64,000 nucleotides of DNA, taken from Halichoerus grypus (Eukaryota; Chordata; Mammalia; Carnivora; Phocidae). The translations under genes were made by a program, and so were the position numbers. Position 1 is the stretch's first letter; each line of letters begins with the position of its first letter. Shown in pieces: positions 45,053 through 56,850 of the stretch. A model generated the notes under the pieces. The model made no database searches, had not been told where the DNA came from, and saw only the letters and a program-made list of their open reading frames with translations. Location of the stretch: assembly GCF_964656455.1 (NCBI RefSeq), contig NC_135715.1, forward strand, positions 79,648,414-79,712,413, written 5' to 3'.

Positions 45053-45248
45053 CTGTGCCAAACTTGACAATGTTGATCTTTTGCTTCCTACCCATCAAGG
45101 ACAGTGCATATAAGGCAATTTGCTTGGCTTGCAAGAATGTTGCACCCTCCATGGAATTGGAGCAATCGAGACAAATAATCACTTCACTGTTCTCGGCTAG
45201 GTCAGAGAGTGTGATATCGAGATCGGGTTGAAAAACAAGCATGCAGGC
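45053..45248 (-). CDS. PARP4: PARP4 exon: vWA domain start with MIDAS
   Basis: 196 bp. It encodes ACMLVFQPDLDITLSDLAEN, then SEVIICLDCSNSMEG, ATFLQAKQIALYALSLMG and KQKINIVKFGT. The D-C-S-N-S stretch is a DxSxS metal-ion-dependent adhesion site at the end of the first beta-strand of a von Willebrand A fold. Acceptor TTTTTTAG, donor GTGAGC. The end of a Tigger DNA transposon lies about 75 bp upstream of the acceptor. Confidence 0.97.
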
Positions 45249-45321
45249 CTAAAAAAAGAAAAAAGGTGCTGGGTTGATGTTTATCATAACTTAACCTGGT
45301 CTGGCTTGTTTATATTGGTAT

Positions 45322-46022
45322 AGGCATGCCTCTGAGATACTGCCGGTTCAGTTCCAGACCACCACAGTAAAGCAGATATCGCAAAAAAAGTGAGTTAAAT
45401 AAATTTTTTGGATTCCCAGAACACATAAAAGTTATGTTTACACTATACTGTAGTCTATTACATGTGCAATAGCATTTTATCTAAAAAAATGTACATACCT
45501 TAATTAAAAAATGCCTTACTGCTAAAAAATGCTAATCATCACCCGAGCTTTCAGTAAGTCATAATGTTTTTGCTGGTGGGGGGGTCCCACCTTGATGCTG
45601 ACGGCTGCTGCCTGATCAGGGTGGTGGTTGCTGAAGGCTGGGGTGGCTGCAGCAGTTTCTTAAAATAAGACAACACTAAAGTTTGCCACATCAATTGACT
45701 CTTCCTTTCACAAACAATTTCTCTGTAGCATGTGATGCTGTTTGATAGCATTACACCCACAGTACAGCTTCTTTCAAAATTGAAGTCCTTCCTCTCAAAC
45801 CCTGCTGTTGCTTTGTCAAGTAAGTCTATGTAACAGTCTTTAGAACCCTTTGTTGTTATTTCAACAGTCTTCAACAGAATTACCAAAATGTGACACAGAG
45901 ACACGAGGTGAGAAAATGCCATTGGAAAAATGGCGCCAAAGGACTTGCCACAGACTTTCAATTTGTAAAAAACATAGTACCTGTAAAGCATGATACAACA
46001 TAGCACAATAAAACAAGTATGC
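45322..46022. mobile_element. Tigger1-type DNA transposon, internally deleted
   Basis: The left end reads TATAGGCATGCCTCTGAGAT and TTCCAGACCACCACAGTAAAG. The right end reads ATTACCAAAATGTGACACAG, TTTGTAAAAAACATAGTACC and ACAATAAAACAAGTATGCTTATA, forming inverted termini. The middle (about 45420-45880) covers part of the transposase region in decayed form. Most of the internal gene is missing. It ends about 75 bp from the acceptor of a PARP4 vWA exon. Confidence 0.87.
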
Positions 46023-46224
46023 TTATACTACTTTATGTGCCAAAAGACAACAAAATTTCAATCCAAAACCTACCCACACAATCTTTCTAAATGATGGACA
46101 TGTAACTGGGCTAGAGTAACAGAAAATAAAGAGCGGCCCACTAAAAACTGATGAAACCCCCCTAGGCTCAGGCACACTGCTTCTCTCTAGATCTCAGACT
46201 CTAATGGGAATGTGTCACTTGCCA

Positions 46225-47015
46225 GTGTGTTCCAGATATTGGCCTGTAGTTTTCTTATAATATCCTACAATTTGCCTGAATTTGTTTATTAGTTCTAACA
46301 GTTTTTTAGTGGAGTCTTTAGGGTTTTCTATATATGAGATCATGTTATCTGCAAACCGAGATGATTTCACTTTTTCCTTTCCATTTGCATGCCTTTCATT
46401 TCTTTTTCTTGCCTAATTGTTTTAGCTAGGACTTCCAGTACTACAGTGAATAGGAATGGTGAGAGTGGGCACTCTTACTTCTGATTTTAGAGAAAAAGCT
46501 CTATTTTTCACCATTGAGTATGATGTTAGCTGTGGGTTTGTCATATATGGCCTTTATTATGCTGAGGCATGTTCCCTCTATACTCAGTTTGTTCAGAGCT
46601 TTCATCATGAAAGGGTGTTGAATTTTTCAAACAGTTCTTCTGCATCTATTGACAGGATATTTTATTTTATTTTTTCCTGATGTATACTTGACACACAATG
46701 TTATATTACTTTCCTGTGTACAGTACGGCAATTTGACAAGTTTATTTGTTATGCTGTGCTCACCACAAGTATAGCTACCATCTGTCACCACACGCTATTA
46801 CGATAGAATTGACTATACTCTCTATGCTGTACCTTTTATTCCCATGGCTCATTCATTCCACAACTAGAAGCTTGTGTTTCTCTAGCATTCTTTCACTTTA
46901 AGAACTCCCTTTACCATTTCTCATAAGGCAGGACCAGTGGTGATGAATTCCCTTAGTTTTTGTTTGGGAATGTATCTCTCCTTCATTTCTGAAGGGCAGT
47001 TTTGCTGGGTTTATG
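46225..47015 (-). mobile_element. L1 fragments, minus strand
   Basis: 46225-46670 is antisense ORF2 (TTGGCCTGTAGTTTTC, CCTGAATTTGTTTATTAGTTC, ATGATGTTAGCTGTGGGTTTG). 46675-46885 is antisense L1M 3' UTR. 46890-47015 is antisense 5'-side L1 sequence ending TTTTGCTGGGTTTATG, where an LTR interrupts it. Confidence 0.82.
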
Positions 47016-47019
47016 CTAT

Positions 47020-47709
47020 ATTGTGATTTATAAGAAATACGTATTTGGTCAATTCATATATATTTGGTGTTTGTCCACTGTTCATGGCTTACATCTCCCC
47101 AAACCCTTGGAATTTCCTAAGTGATGAGAGTGATAAAGATGTCTTTTGTTATGTTAATGAGGCAAGTTTTGGATGCCGCCTAAGAAGGGGGGCTGGTTGC
47201 CTGGAGAATCAACCATGTGACCAGAGACTTAGAACCTTCAGTTCTGCCCCCAGACTTCTGGAAGGGGAGTGGGGCTGGAGACTGAATCAATTGCCAATGG
47301 CCAATGATTTTAATCAATCATGCCGGTGTAATGAAGTCACCATAAAAACCCAAAAGCATGGGCTTTGGAGAGCTTCCACATTGGGGAACACATGGAGATG
47401 TGGAAGAGTGATGTGCCTGAAGAGGGAATGGAAGCTCTGCACCCTTTCCTCAGACTTTGCCCTATGTATCTCTTCCATCTGGCTATGCCTGAGTTATATG
47501 CTTTTGTAATAAACTGGTTCTAGTAAGTAAAATGTTTCTCTGAGTTCTGTGAGCTGCTCTAGCAAGTTAATCAAAACTGAGGAAGGGCTTGTGGGAATCT
47601 CTGATTTATAGCTAGTTGGTCAGAAGTAAGGTAACATCCTGGACTTACATGGTGGTATGTGGGGAAACCCCTCTCTTCCCCTTGGAATTGTGTCCAGGAA
47701 CCCAAAAGA
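47020..47709 (+). mobile_element. ERV LTR, copy 1
   Basis: Starts about TTGTGATTTATAAGAAATAC and ends before AGTAGTATTCTTGG, where the split L1 resumes. Internal landmarks: GGAATTTCCTAAGTGATGAG, CCAATGATTTTAATCAATC, a GTAATAAACTGG polyadenylation-type signal at about 47505, and TTTCTCTGAGTTCTGTGAGC. It is colinear with the copy at 62.08 kb. No viral genes lie between the two, so both look like solo LTRs. Family not assigned. Confidence 0.78.
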
Positions 47710-49750
47710 GTAGTATTCTTGGTTAGCAGTTTTTCCTTTCAGCACTTTGAATACATCATCCCACTCCCTCCTGACCTCATGGTTTCTGCAGAAAAGTCTG
47801 CTGATAGCCCTATGGGGGGGGGGTTCCCTTATACGTGATGAGCCATTCTTCTCTTGCTGCTTTCAAAATTCTCTCCTTGTCCTTGATTTTTAATGTTTGG
47901 ATTATAATGTGTTTTGGAGTAATCATCTTTCAACTGATCTTGCTTGGGGTCCTTTGAACTGCCTGCACCTGGATGTCCATCTCTCTCAAGATTTTGGAAA
48001 ATTTTAGATATTATTTCTTTTCTTTTTTTTTTTTAAGATTTTATTTATTTATTTGACAGAGAGAGAGATAGTGAGAGAGGAAACTCAAGCAGGGGGAGTG
48101 GGAGAAGCAGGGAGCCTGATGCAGGGCTCAATCCCAGGACCCTGGGATCATGACCCGAGCCAAAGGCAGACGCTTAACAACTAAGCCACCCAGGCGCCCC
48201 TAGATATTATTTCTTTAAATAATCTTTCTGCCCTTTTCTCTCCTTTCCTGGGATGCCTGTGATACAAATGTTCATTTGCTTGATGGTGCTCCATAATTCA
48301 TGTAGGCTTTCTTCACTCTTTTTCATTCTTTTTCTTTTTGTTCCTTTAACTTCAAATGTCTGTCTTAATTCTTTCTTCTGCATGATCAAGTCAGTTGTTG
48401 AAGCTCTGTCTTGAATTTTTCAGTCTGTCATTGTATTCTTCAGCTCCAGACTTTGTTTGGTTCTGTTTTATGATTTGTATTTCTTTATTAAACTTCTCAT
48501 TTTGTTCATGTGTTGTTCTCCTAATTTCATTTAGTTGTTTTTCCATGTTCTCTTATATTATATTGAGTTTCCTTAAGATGATTATTTTGAATTGTCAGGC
48601 AAATCATAGATCTCCATTTCTTTGGGGTCAGTTACAGGAGCTTTATTAGTTTCCTTTGGTGGTGTAATGTTTGCCTAATTCTTCATGATCCACATAAACC
48701 TTGCATTGGTATCTGTGCACCTGAAGGAGCAAACACAGACTAATTTTTATAGGCTAGTGTGGCAGGCTCCCTGGCTGATGGGATTACCTCTGGAATCATA
48801 GTTGTGCAGGATTGAAGTCAATTTCAAGACTGTTGCTGGGTCTATGGTGTGGTCTGCAGTTGACATTCTTGTTACCAGGGGTCAGACAGGTGTGGATCAT
48901 GTCTGGTCCCTGGGTGGCTGGGATTGCTTCAGTACCTTGTTCAGTAGGGTAGCCTGGGACAAGATGCCACTTCACAATCCACAGTTCCTCAGTCAGTAGA
49001 CCTATTACCAGGTGCGTGGATGGGTGCAGCTTCCACTAGGTCCCTGAGAAGGCTCCTGCCTAGTTGATGGATGAGTCCCTGGGAGGGCAAGATTGACCCT
49101 GGACTACAGGTTGAGAGGAGCTGGAACTAAGCTGCGGAACTGTTTCAGGTTTCACAGCCACAACTGAGATCTGCAGACCTGGCTCTAAATGTGCAGATGA
49201 TGATGTCTCCCATGAGGTCTCCAGGTAGGTTGAGTGGTCTCTGATCATGGCCGGAGGGGCTGAAGCAGAATATAGGGCCCTTTCTGGATCTCCCAAGGTA
49301 CAGACATGAGTATCCAACAGGTCCTATGCCAATGGGACTGCTCGTGGACTGCAGCTAGGAGGGGGCTAGAGCTGAGAATAGGGCCCTTTCAGAATCTTCA
49401 GGGTTGTAGATGGAAGTGTCTCCTGCTGGGTCCCTGGAATCACGGGTCTGCTTATAGACTATGACTGTTAGGAGGCTGGAGCCAAGTAGAGGGTGCTTTC
49501 AGGATATCTGGGGGCACAGATGGTGTCTGCAGCCAGGACCATGGTCAGCAAGTCAGCTGCCTGGGGGTAAACCTGCCTTCTCAAAATGGTTCTCTTTGGT
49601 CTTGGGCTGCACTGGGTTTTCAAAATCTCCTAACTGGACCCCAAAACTCCCACATGGCACTTTGCCCGTGGATAGATGTCATATAATTGTTATTGGGGGA
49701 GGATACATGTAAAGGACATCTTGTTTGGCCATCTTGCTGATGTCACTCTC
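47710..49750 (-). mobile_element. L1 5' portion (ORF1/5' UTR), minus strand
   Basis: Antisense L1 sequence resuming after the LTR: GTAGTATTCTTGGTTAGCAG, TTTCAGCACTTTGAATACAT, CTCTTGCTGCTTTCAAAATTC, TTTGCTTGATGGTGCTCC. It is then GC-richer through 48700-49740, ending near GGCCATCTTGCTGATGTCAC, which resembles an L1M 5' UTR. Split by a Can-SINE (minus) at about 48017-48200, flanked by TAGATATTATTTCTTT. Confidence 0.75.
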
Positions 49751-50150
49751 AATTTTTATTCTAATATGAAGAGACTCCTCATCATAGACACACAAATTGT
49801 CTTATGGCCATAAATAATTTTGTATCTACTTTTACAGTATTAATATTTTAAAACTATAAAAATATACAGACTAACCAATGTAATGTCTGAAGGCATATTT
49901 TGGTTTTGGTGGGGATTAAGGTAGAAACTACAGTCATAGAGAAACATGCCACATGAGGGACTTGGTTGAAACCTCAGAAGTTTGTCATGCCTGATTTCAT
50001 AAGTATTTTTAGTTGTAAAATCTTGGGGTGGTGAGAGCTCATTTTGTAATGCTAGTTTTTCAGGACTATCAGTAATTTCCAAAGTTAAATAATCTATTCT
50101 GAAATATTTTTTCAATAGTGTCTCCCATTTTTAAGTAAGAAGGACTATAC
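49751..50150. other. Intron, no recognised feature
   Basis: AT-rich intron adjacent to the pre-vWA exon; no repeat family assigned. Confidence 0.6.
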
Positions 50151-50288
50151 CTCACTTTCTTTTTCTGGATGTCTTTCAACCCACATTCTTGGGGGATATG
50201 CGTCAGACAAACCAACGTGAAGACAGAATCCATCACTGTCTAAGGAGCTACCTTCCATGGTGCTAATTACAGCTTTGCAGTCTGTGCG
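50151..50288 (-). CDS. PARP4: PARP4 exon: pre-vWA segment
   Basis: 138 bp, 46 codons, phase 0. It encodes RTDCKAVISTMEGSSLDSDG, then FCLHVGLSDAYPPRMWVERH and PEKESE. It corresponds to human RTDCKAVISTMEGSSLDSSG and joins directly to the start of the vWA domain. Acceptor TTTTGTAG, donor GTATAG. Confidence 0.96.
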
Positions 50289-50779
50289 CTACAAAACAAA
50301 CAACAATGACAACAAAGTAAATAATGGAATAATGCCATATGATCGATTTGCAGTTACCTGTCAGTGGCAAACCCTTGCATAATTTATCTAACTCCATCAA
50401 GAATCAACAAGGTAGTAATAAATTCAAAATTATGAAATTTTTAGAAGTCATGACCATTATCATATCAGTTACCCTCCTGAAATTCTAAGGTTGATGTACA
50501 CAGACCAATTGAGAAGTCTGAGACAGTTTCAAATCCTGGATCCAAAGATTATAGATCTATGTATTCAGGTAGAACTATCTGGATATAGCAGTAAGTACAC
50601 TAGAACTTAGTGTAGTAAAAATAGTAAAATAGTAAAAATAGAAAATAGTAAAAATAGAAAATTCAATAGAAATCTTATAATTATGCCTTATTTTTAAATT
50701 AAGTTTTCATAAATATAAAATAACTTTTGAAAATGTGGATGATAAGCTTTAAAACAATAAAGGCAATATGATAGATTGT

Positions 50780-51262
50780 AAAATGGCCATAAAGTCTTTC
50801 CATCCCTCTGTGCTTGCCCCTTTGCAATGTGACTTTGCATCTCTTCCCGTCAGGAGGTAGCACATATTTCTCTGCCCTTGAACCCAAAGTTGGCCAATGT
50901 GACTTGCTTTGGTCAATCGGATATTGGCAGATGTGATGCAAGAGGCTTGGAAAACGTTGGTGCAATGGGGCTTGCCTTCCTCTGTTGCTACTGAGAACTT
51001 TTCCACTAACTATATGAATGAACCTGAGCTAACCTGCTGGATGAAGAGAGACATGGTTATCACACCAACTGACACCAGGCCAACTGCCAGGTATTAGAAT
51101 AAGCCCATTCTAGACCATCCTGTCCCAGTCAAGCCAGTGCAGGCCATTAGAACTGCCCAGCCAATTCACAAAACTGTGTGAAATAACAAATGTTGTTGTT
51201 TTAAACCATAAGGTTTCAAGATTATTTGTTACACAGCAGAAGCTATCTGATGCAGAGGGTCT
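50780..51262 (+). mobile_element. MLT1/MST-type MaLR LTR
   Basis: The 3' end is diagnostic: AAATGTTGTTGTTTTAAACC, then GGTTTCAAGATTATTTGTTAC and ACAGCAGAAGCTATCTGATGC. The body contains GGTCAATCGGATATTGGCAG. Plus orientation, ERVL-MaLR class, solo. From 50289 to 50780 nothing is recognised. Confidence 0.8.
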
Positions 51263-52446
51263 CTTGTTCAGGATGGACTAAATGTATGTGTTTACCTCCA
51301 TTCCTAGCAAAACCCTAAAATTCTCTACCATAAAAAGGAAACAATTAAAGGGTATAAGCCCATAAAGATATTGAGAATAGGATCAACAGCAGTTGAGAGA
51401 TGTCGACAAATTTTAAAAAGATGGAAAGTTGATAGAGGCATGACAAGTGACTCAGCTAGAGTGGAGGAAGCTACTACCTGGGTCTGGTGGGGGACTACAG
51501 CAACCCAGTAAGGCTCATACCCTGGGGGTACTGCAGAACACAGTGGTTGACTTAATGCAGGCCCCCTCCCTGCCGAAGTAGCCAAGCAGCTAGCACCAAT
51601 AGTTAGCACCCTGTTCTCTCATTAAAGGAAACTAAAGATTCATTTCTTAGAGAAATTCAAGCAAATAGCATCCACACTGGGGAACCTGAGGCATAAAAAA
51701 GCATAGGAATATAGGGCTGCAAACTGGGGAATGAAGTCAAAGCTGGCATCCTAACGTGTGGGCCTCTCAGTCACTCTCCCCAGTCATACTTTATGAATAA
51801 CCTAGAGGTGTTCTGAATGACCACAGAAGGGCTAAACCACCACCACAAGACTCACCACCAAACAGCCAGCCAGCTGCCTGGGCCTCTAGGGCAGGGTCTT
51901 TGGTCCACTCACTTCACCCACCTCAGAGCATCTAACTAGCTTTCTTGTGTCTCAGTTAGAGATGAACACAGAGAGGTCACCCAGGCATTTGAGGAAAAGC
52001 CTCTAACACAAAATATAGAGATTGAAAAAAGAAAAAGCCAGAAGAAGAAAAAAGGAACTCAAAGAAAAAAGGCAAAACACAGGGAAGAGAAGAAAAAATA
52101 TATTATGTTTTCAGAGAGACAAGAAAGAGAAGATAATGCACCCATGAAACACACAAAATGCTATAAAAAAGGAATACTTACAGAACAGAAAAGAGTTTTT
52201 ACAAATTAAAAAATGAGAACTAAAACGCAAATTTCAGTAGAATGGAATTTAAAGTTGAAAATATCACCCAGAAAGTAGAACAAGGAAACAATACAATGGT
52301 CAACAGGAGAGAAAAAGAGAGAAAACAAAAGGCTCAATCCAGGGGACACCTGATTGAAAGGCAATGCAAAAGATGAAGGAAAGAGGAACAATTTATTTTT
52401 TAAAAATATAAAAAAATTTCCCAGCACAATGAATGAATATCACATT

Positions 52447-52655
52447 CTTTTTTTTTTTTTTTTTTTTAAGATTTTATTTATTTATTTGACAGAGAGAGAC
52501 AAGCGAGAGAGGGAATACAAGCAGGGGGAGTGGCAGAGGGAGAAGCAGGCCTCCTGCTGAGCAGGGAACCCAATGCAGGGCTCAATCCCAGGACCCCGAG
52601 ATCATGACTCGAGCCGAAGGCAGACGCTTAATGACTGAGCCACCCAGGTGCCCCT
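52447..52655 (-). mobile_element. Can-SINE (minus) with TSD
   Basis: Long T run, AAGATTTTATTTATTTATTT, terminal CACCCAGGTGCCCC. AATATCACATTCTT before and AATATCATATTCTT after. Confidence 0.94.
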
Positions 52656-52711
52656 AAATATCATATTCTTATGAAATTTCAGAATACCAGGGATAAAGAG
52701 ATCTGAAATTC

Positions 52712-52912
52712 TTTTTTTTTTTTTAAGATTTTATTTATTTATTTGACAGAGAGAGACACAGCGAGAGAGGGAACACAAGCAGGAGGAGTGGGAGAGGGAG
52801 AAGCAGGCTTCCCGCAGAGCAGGGAGCCTGATGCGGGGCTCGATCCCAGGACGCTGGGATCATGACGTGAGCCGAAGGCACATGCTTAACGACTGAGCCA
52901 CCCAGGCACCCC
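52712..52912 (-). mobile_element. Can-SINE (minus) with perfect TSD
   Basis: Terminal CACCCAGGCACCCC. AAGAGATCTGAAATTCTT occurs on both sides, a perfect 18-bp duplication, so this is one of the younger insertions. Confidence 0.96.
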
Positions 52913-53643
52913 AAGAGATCTGAAATTCTTGAAGAATTTAAAACAAAACAAAACAAAACAGACTACATACAAAGAATGGGGGATAAGAATAGCATTTAAC
53001 TTCTCAAAAGTAACACTGGAAGCTAGAAGATAATGTTTTCGATATTTTGAGGAAGATGACTTTCAACCCAGGATTAAACACCTCAGCAAATGATCAGCAT
53101 TCACACATGGAATAAGGATAGCTCCAGACATTGCTGCCCTCAAGCTCAGGAAATTAATGGAAGCTGTGCTCTGCCAAATGGAGGGGAAAAAAACAAGAAA
53201 AAGGATAAAGAGGAAAAGCCCTACAAAGGAGAATCATAAAGAAAGGCCCTGGGACAACAGCTGTCATGTGGTAATGAAGCTGCACTGGAGTGGAGAGACA
53301 GAAGGGAGGAAGGCCTCAGGGGAAAAACATTATCTGAATTATTGGGAGCATTCAACAGTGACCAATAGTATTCTAAAGAGTTTTAATCTATGTGTGAGTG
53401 AGGTTAGTGGAGATATAAGAGAATTAAATTTTCATCTACCACAACAGGAAATCAAAAAATAATTTTGAATCAGATGAATCAAGAACAAGCAGTAAAAAAA
53501 CCTGAGCATTTACAACTTTGGAGGCCACCAGAAAGGAGGTAAAATATTTAAAGTGGTTCACTGTCTCTAGAGGCTGGTCTGGATGAGGCAGGGCAGAACC
53601 AGGCTGCTGCTTCTTGTGAGAAGCCGTTGTTAGCATTATTTTC

Positions 53644-53764
53644 TTCTTCTTCTTTTTTAAGATTTTATTTTTTAAGTAATTTCTACACCCAATGTGGGGC
53701 TCAAACTCACAACCCCGAGGTCAAGAGTTGCATGTTCCACCAACTGAACCAGCCAGGCACCCCT
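53644..53764 (-). mobile_element. Old short Can-SINE (minus) with TSD
   Basis: TTTTTTAAGATTTTATTTTTT tail, CAGCCAGGCACCCC head. GTTGTTAGCATTATTTT flanks at about 53626 and 53765. It has the short tRNA-like form lacking the CT-rich block. Confidence 0.9.
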
Positions 53765-53875
53765 GTTGTTAGCATTATTTTTTAACTTTTTAAACCACCT
53801 GCATGTATTGCCTTGACAAAATAAAACTAATGCTAAAATAAAAGCTCCTAAAAAATAAAACGAAGATTTACTAAC

Positions 53876-53954
53876 CTTTTGTCTCAGTTTATGTGTATCA
53901 CTAGAAATGGATTCAATCTCATATGGCATCTCAATGGACATACTCAAAGAGAAG
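53876..53954 (-). CDS. PARP4: PARP4 exon: linker between VIT and vWA
   Basis: 79 bp. One base completes the split Ser codon, then FSLSMSIEMPYEIESISSDT and HKLRQK. Human has SFSLTMSIEMPYVIEFIFSD at this place. Acceptor TTGGTAG, donor GTTAGT. An old Can-SINE in the sense orientation ends about 110 bp downstream of the donor. Confidence 0.94.
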
Positions 53955-54100
53955 CTACCAAAAAAGAAGAAAAAGTTGTCTATGATCTTAAATATTAAAC
54001 AAATACTTGTTGTCATTTTATATAATTTTAAGTAAAATTTGAAACCATAAAACTAATGTCCACTGGATGTCTGAAGAGGTTTTATATTTTTGGTACTAAC

Positions 54101-54147
54101 CTTTGTTTTGTTCCTATTTTCTTTATGTAAGTCTTCTCTACTGTATC
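54101..54147 (-). CDS. PARP4: PARP4 exon: 47-bp small exon
   Basis: Short exon encoding DTVEKTYIKKIGTKQ and the first two bases of a Ser codon. It aligns with human DTVEKICIKEIGTKQ. Acceptor TTAACAG, donor GTTAGT. It was placed by homology and by exact phase fit (phase 0 in, phase 2 out) with both neighbouring exons. Confidence 0.93.
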
Positions 54148-54769
54148 CTGTTAAAAGAAAAATATATATGTATAACTAAGTATCTACTAAGTTTCACAAT
54201 GAGAACTCTAAGCTGAATGTAATGTTACCAAGAGCACAATCTACAGGAGCAACAAGACAGCTGGTCTCACTTCTGAGTAGTGAGACACAGAACATTTGCT
54301 CATGGAATGACAGTTAACTTCTAAAATGCAACTGATATCAGGGATAATTTATGACCAATTTAACAGAGATTTTGAACTATACATATTTCTATATGTGTGT
54401 ATACACATACACATATACATCATACCTCTATATGCATATACACACACACAATTTATATAAATATGTACAAAAGGGAAACAAAGCGTTAACCAGTAGCTTT
54501 GGACTACTACCTCTGGCAATGGAATTAAGGATTGTTTAAATTTTCCTCTTTGGTTTATTTGCACTCTTTATGCTTATCTAAATTCTTCATAATGAACATG
54601 TAATACAGACACAAAAATTTTTTAAGTGACTGAACAGAATAAAAATATTACACCTATTGAGCCTAACTGTGTTTTTATTTTCATTTTACAAACATTACAT
54701 GTATCTAAATGCAGAAATGTCAGTAAAATTGACTTCATGCCAGAAAGATTAGATTTTTTTTCATGTATT

Positions 54770-54965
54770 ATTATTATTTTCTTTTTTAGAGAGGGAGAGA
54801 GACAGAAGTGGGAGAGGAGGGGAAGAGGGAGAGAGAGAATCTTAAGCAGGCTCCACGCCCAGCATGGAGCCCAACTCGGGGTTTGATCTCACAACCCTGA
54901 GATCATGGACCTGGGCCGAAATCAAGAGTCAGATGCTTAACCAAGTGGGCCACCCAGGTGCCCCT
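54770..54965 (-). mobile_element. Old Can-SINE (minus)
   Basis: GAGAGGGAGAGAGACAG on the tail side, GGCCACCCAGGTGCCCC head. AAAGATTAGATT recurs on both sides. From 54148 to 54770 only a TA/CA-rich tract at 54380-54450 is notable. Confidence 0.88.
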
Positions 54966-55053
54966 GGAAAGATTAGATTATTTTAGATATTTTTAAATTC
55001 CCTATCAATAAATCACTAAAAAAACTTCTTTAAATCTTTCTAAGCATACAAAC

Positions 55054-55218
55054 CTGAATGTTTTCATTCAAAACTTTGTCCTGTTGCCAGGGTGCCACGG
55101 TGGTGGGCATGAAGAAGACAGCCCTGCTGCCTTGGATGCTGAGTTCCGTGATGTAGGTAATTTTGATAAGGACCTTAGCCTTAGGGGGTAGATTTCCAAC
55201 ACTAACAGTAAAAACATC
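55054..55218 (-). CDS. PARP4: PARP4 exon: end of VIT domain
   Basis: 165 bp, 55 codons, phase 0. It begins DVFTVSVGNLPPKAKVLIKI, continues TYITELSIQG, and contains FFMPTTVAPWQQDK. The F.V.VGNL.P...V.I...Y..EL pattern closes the VIT beta-sandwich. Acceptor CTATTTCAG, donor GTTTGT (weaker than consensus). SRAV replaces the human TVGV segment, showing ordinary divergence. Confidence 0.96.
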
Positions 55219-56520
55219 CTGAAATAGAAACACATTACTCAGCTTTCTACTCAAAAGTGCATCCATTCTATGCTAGTTAATCCCTATTACATGAGCCACT
55301 TAAATTACAGTCTGCCAGACTCTTCCTCAGAAAATGAGCATAGAATCTATAAGACAAATGGGCACTGGCAGCGCTAAAGGAGAACCCTGCTGCCGGTCCC
55401 CAGGGGTAGGGATGGCGTGACATCTACAGGGGGCAGAAGGAGAGGAGGCCCTTTGGGAGCAGGACCTTGCCCTGACTGGGGAGCGTCACCTCTGTCCCCT
55501 ACACCAGAGGCCCTGCCTGCAGGGCTCTGCTGCACAGACAGCCTCCATATAGCCCCTTCTTGAAGAACCTGTAGCCTCTCTGACCTCCACAGCATCTGGC
55601 GGCAATCCTCTCAGCAGCCGTAGAGCTAGAGCAGTTTTTACTAACCTGGTCCTCACTTTATCCCTTTATCTTGTAGTTTATTCATCATTTTATTTTTTAG
55701 GAAACGTATTTCATTTTATTTTAAAGGGGTATTATAATCACTGCATACGAAGATAAGCTCATGACTGGCTAGGGCAGAAAAAAGAGAGGCTAGATCTATT
55801 TTTTCTGATACCTACACAGAGAAACTCTTAACACCCCAAGCATATCTTCCAGTCCACTTGGCTGCACTGCCATGAAACTTACTATGTTTAGGAGCATATA
55901 ATACTAATGATTAATATAAATTTTAGGGGTAAATGATTACTTTTGATATCAAGGATATCCATTTGCCAGGATATCCATTTGCAAGAATATCCAATAAAGA
56001 AATGGATTCCAGTGAAGGGATAAACAATGAAGAGATGATTATTTGAACAGTTCATAGTGCTTGTCCTTAAAAGAAGTGCATAAAAGCCTGGGTCTCATTT
56101 GAGAGACTGCCACATAATAGTGTGGGGTTTCTGTGTAGGGTATAGATGCAAGATGTCACTTCTGTTACAAGCTGGATAATCTACAAAACTGTAACTTGTC
56201 TTGACCTGCCAGGAGGCTGAGTTTCAAGGCAGCCGAGTGAACTCAATTACAAAGAGTGACAAGCCCCTCTGAGGACGACGAGGCACCGGAACTGTGGAGA
56301 TTCCCCTAAGGGGTCCCAGTGGGCTAGCATCTCGGTGCATATGGGGGGAACTCATGTAGGTGAGGAGCGTGGGGAGCACCATTCAGTGCAAGACACATTT
56401 CTTCCAATTTTGTCCTCCTTTGTGATATAATGAGTTTTGAAATCTTAGGTGTCCCTACATAATTTTCAATCACAAATCATTTTCATCTCAGTCCCTTGGA
56501 TGTCTCAAGCCACTTTGCTA
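55219..56520. other. Intron, no recognised feature
   Basis: A GC-richer stretch at 55370-55620 has no conserved reading frame I recognise. The remainder is ordinary intron. Confidence 0.5.
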
Positions 56521-56526
56521 GTCTTC

Positions 56527-56743
56527 TGATAGTTGGGAACATCATATATATAATATATATAGCATATGTACATTATATATATTATAAATGATAACATGAT
56601 ATGTAATACAGTAATATACATTATGTTTTATATATACACACGTATAATGTTGCCAAGTATAGAAGAATATCATTTTACATGTATATATATATGTATATAT
56701 GTATATGTGTGTGCATATATATATAAAATGTTCCCAACTATTA
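56527..56743. repeat. Inverted repeat around an AT-rich tract
   Basis: ATAGTTGGGAACAT at 56528-56541 is inverted as ATGTTCCCAACTAT at 56728-56741. Between them lies about 185 bp of TA-rich microsatellite. AT-rich sequence continues to about 56850. Confidence 0.85.
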
Positions 56744-56850
56744 GCAAATAGAGAATATATAATTTATATATTAAACACGTAACACATATGTAATAATATA
56801 TAATATGTATATAATACATTATATAATTATATTATTAATATAATATATTT

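Larger units (their letters stand above)
51640..53500. mobile_element. Old degenerate interspersed repeat, family uncertain
   Basis: Contains phrases common in an ancient mammalian repeat: CCCAGCACAATGAATGAATA, GAATACCAGGGATAAAGAG, CACTGGAAGCTAGAAGATAA, TGACTTTCAACCCAGGATTA. I think it is an old LINE-type (HAL1/L1-like) element in plus orientation, but the assignment is weak. It is interrupted by two Can-SINEs. Confidence 0.4.

Noticed and set aside
47045..47509. 154-codon open frame on the plus strand
   Set aside because: Lies entirely within a solo LTR; composition and colinearity with the second LTR show it is not a gene.
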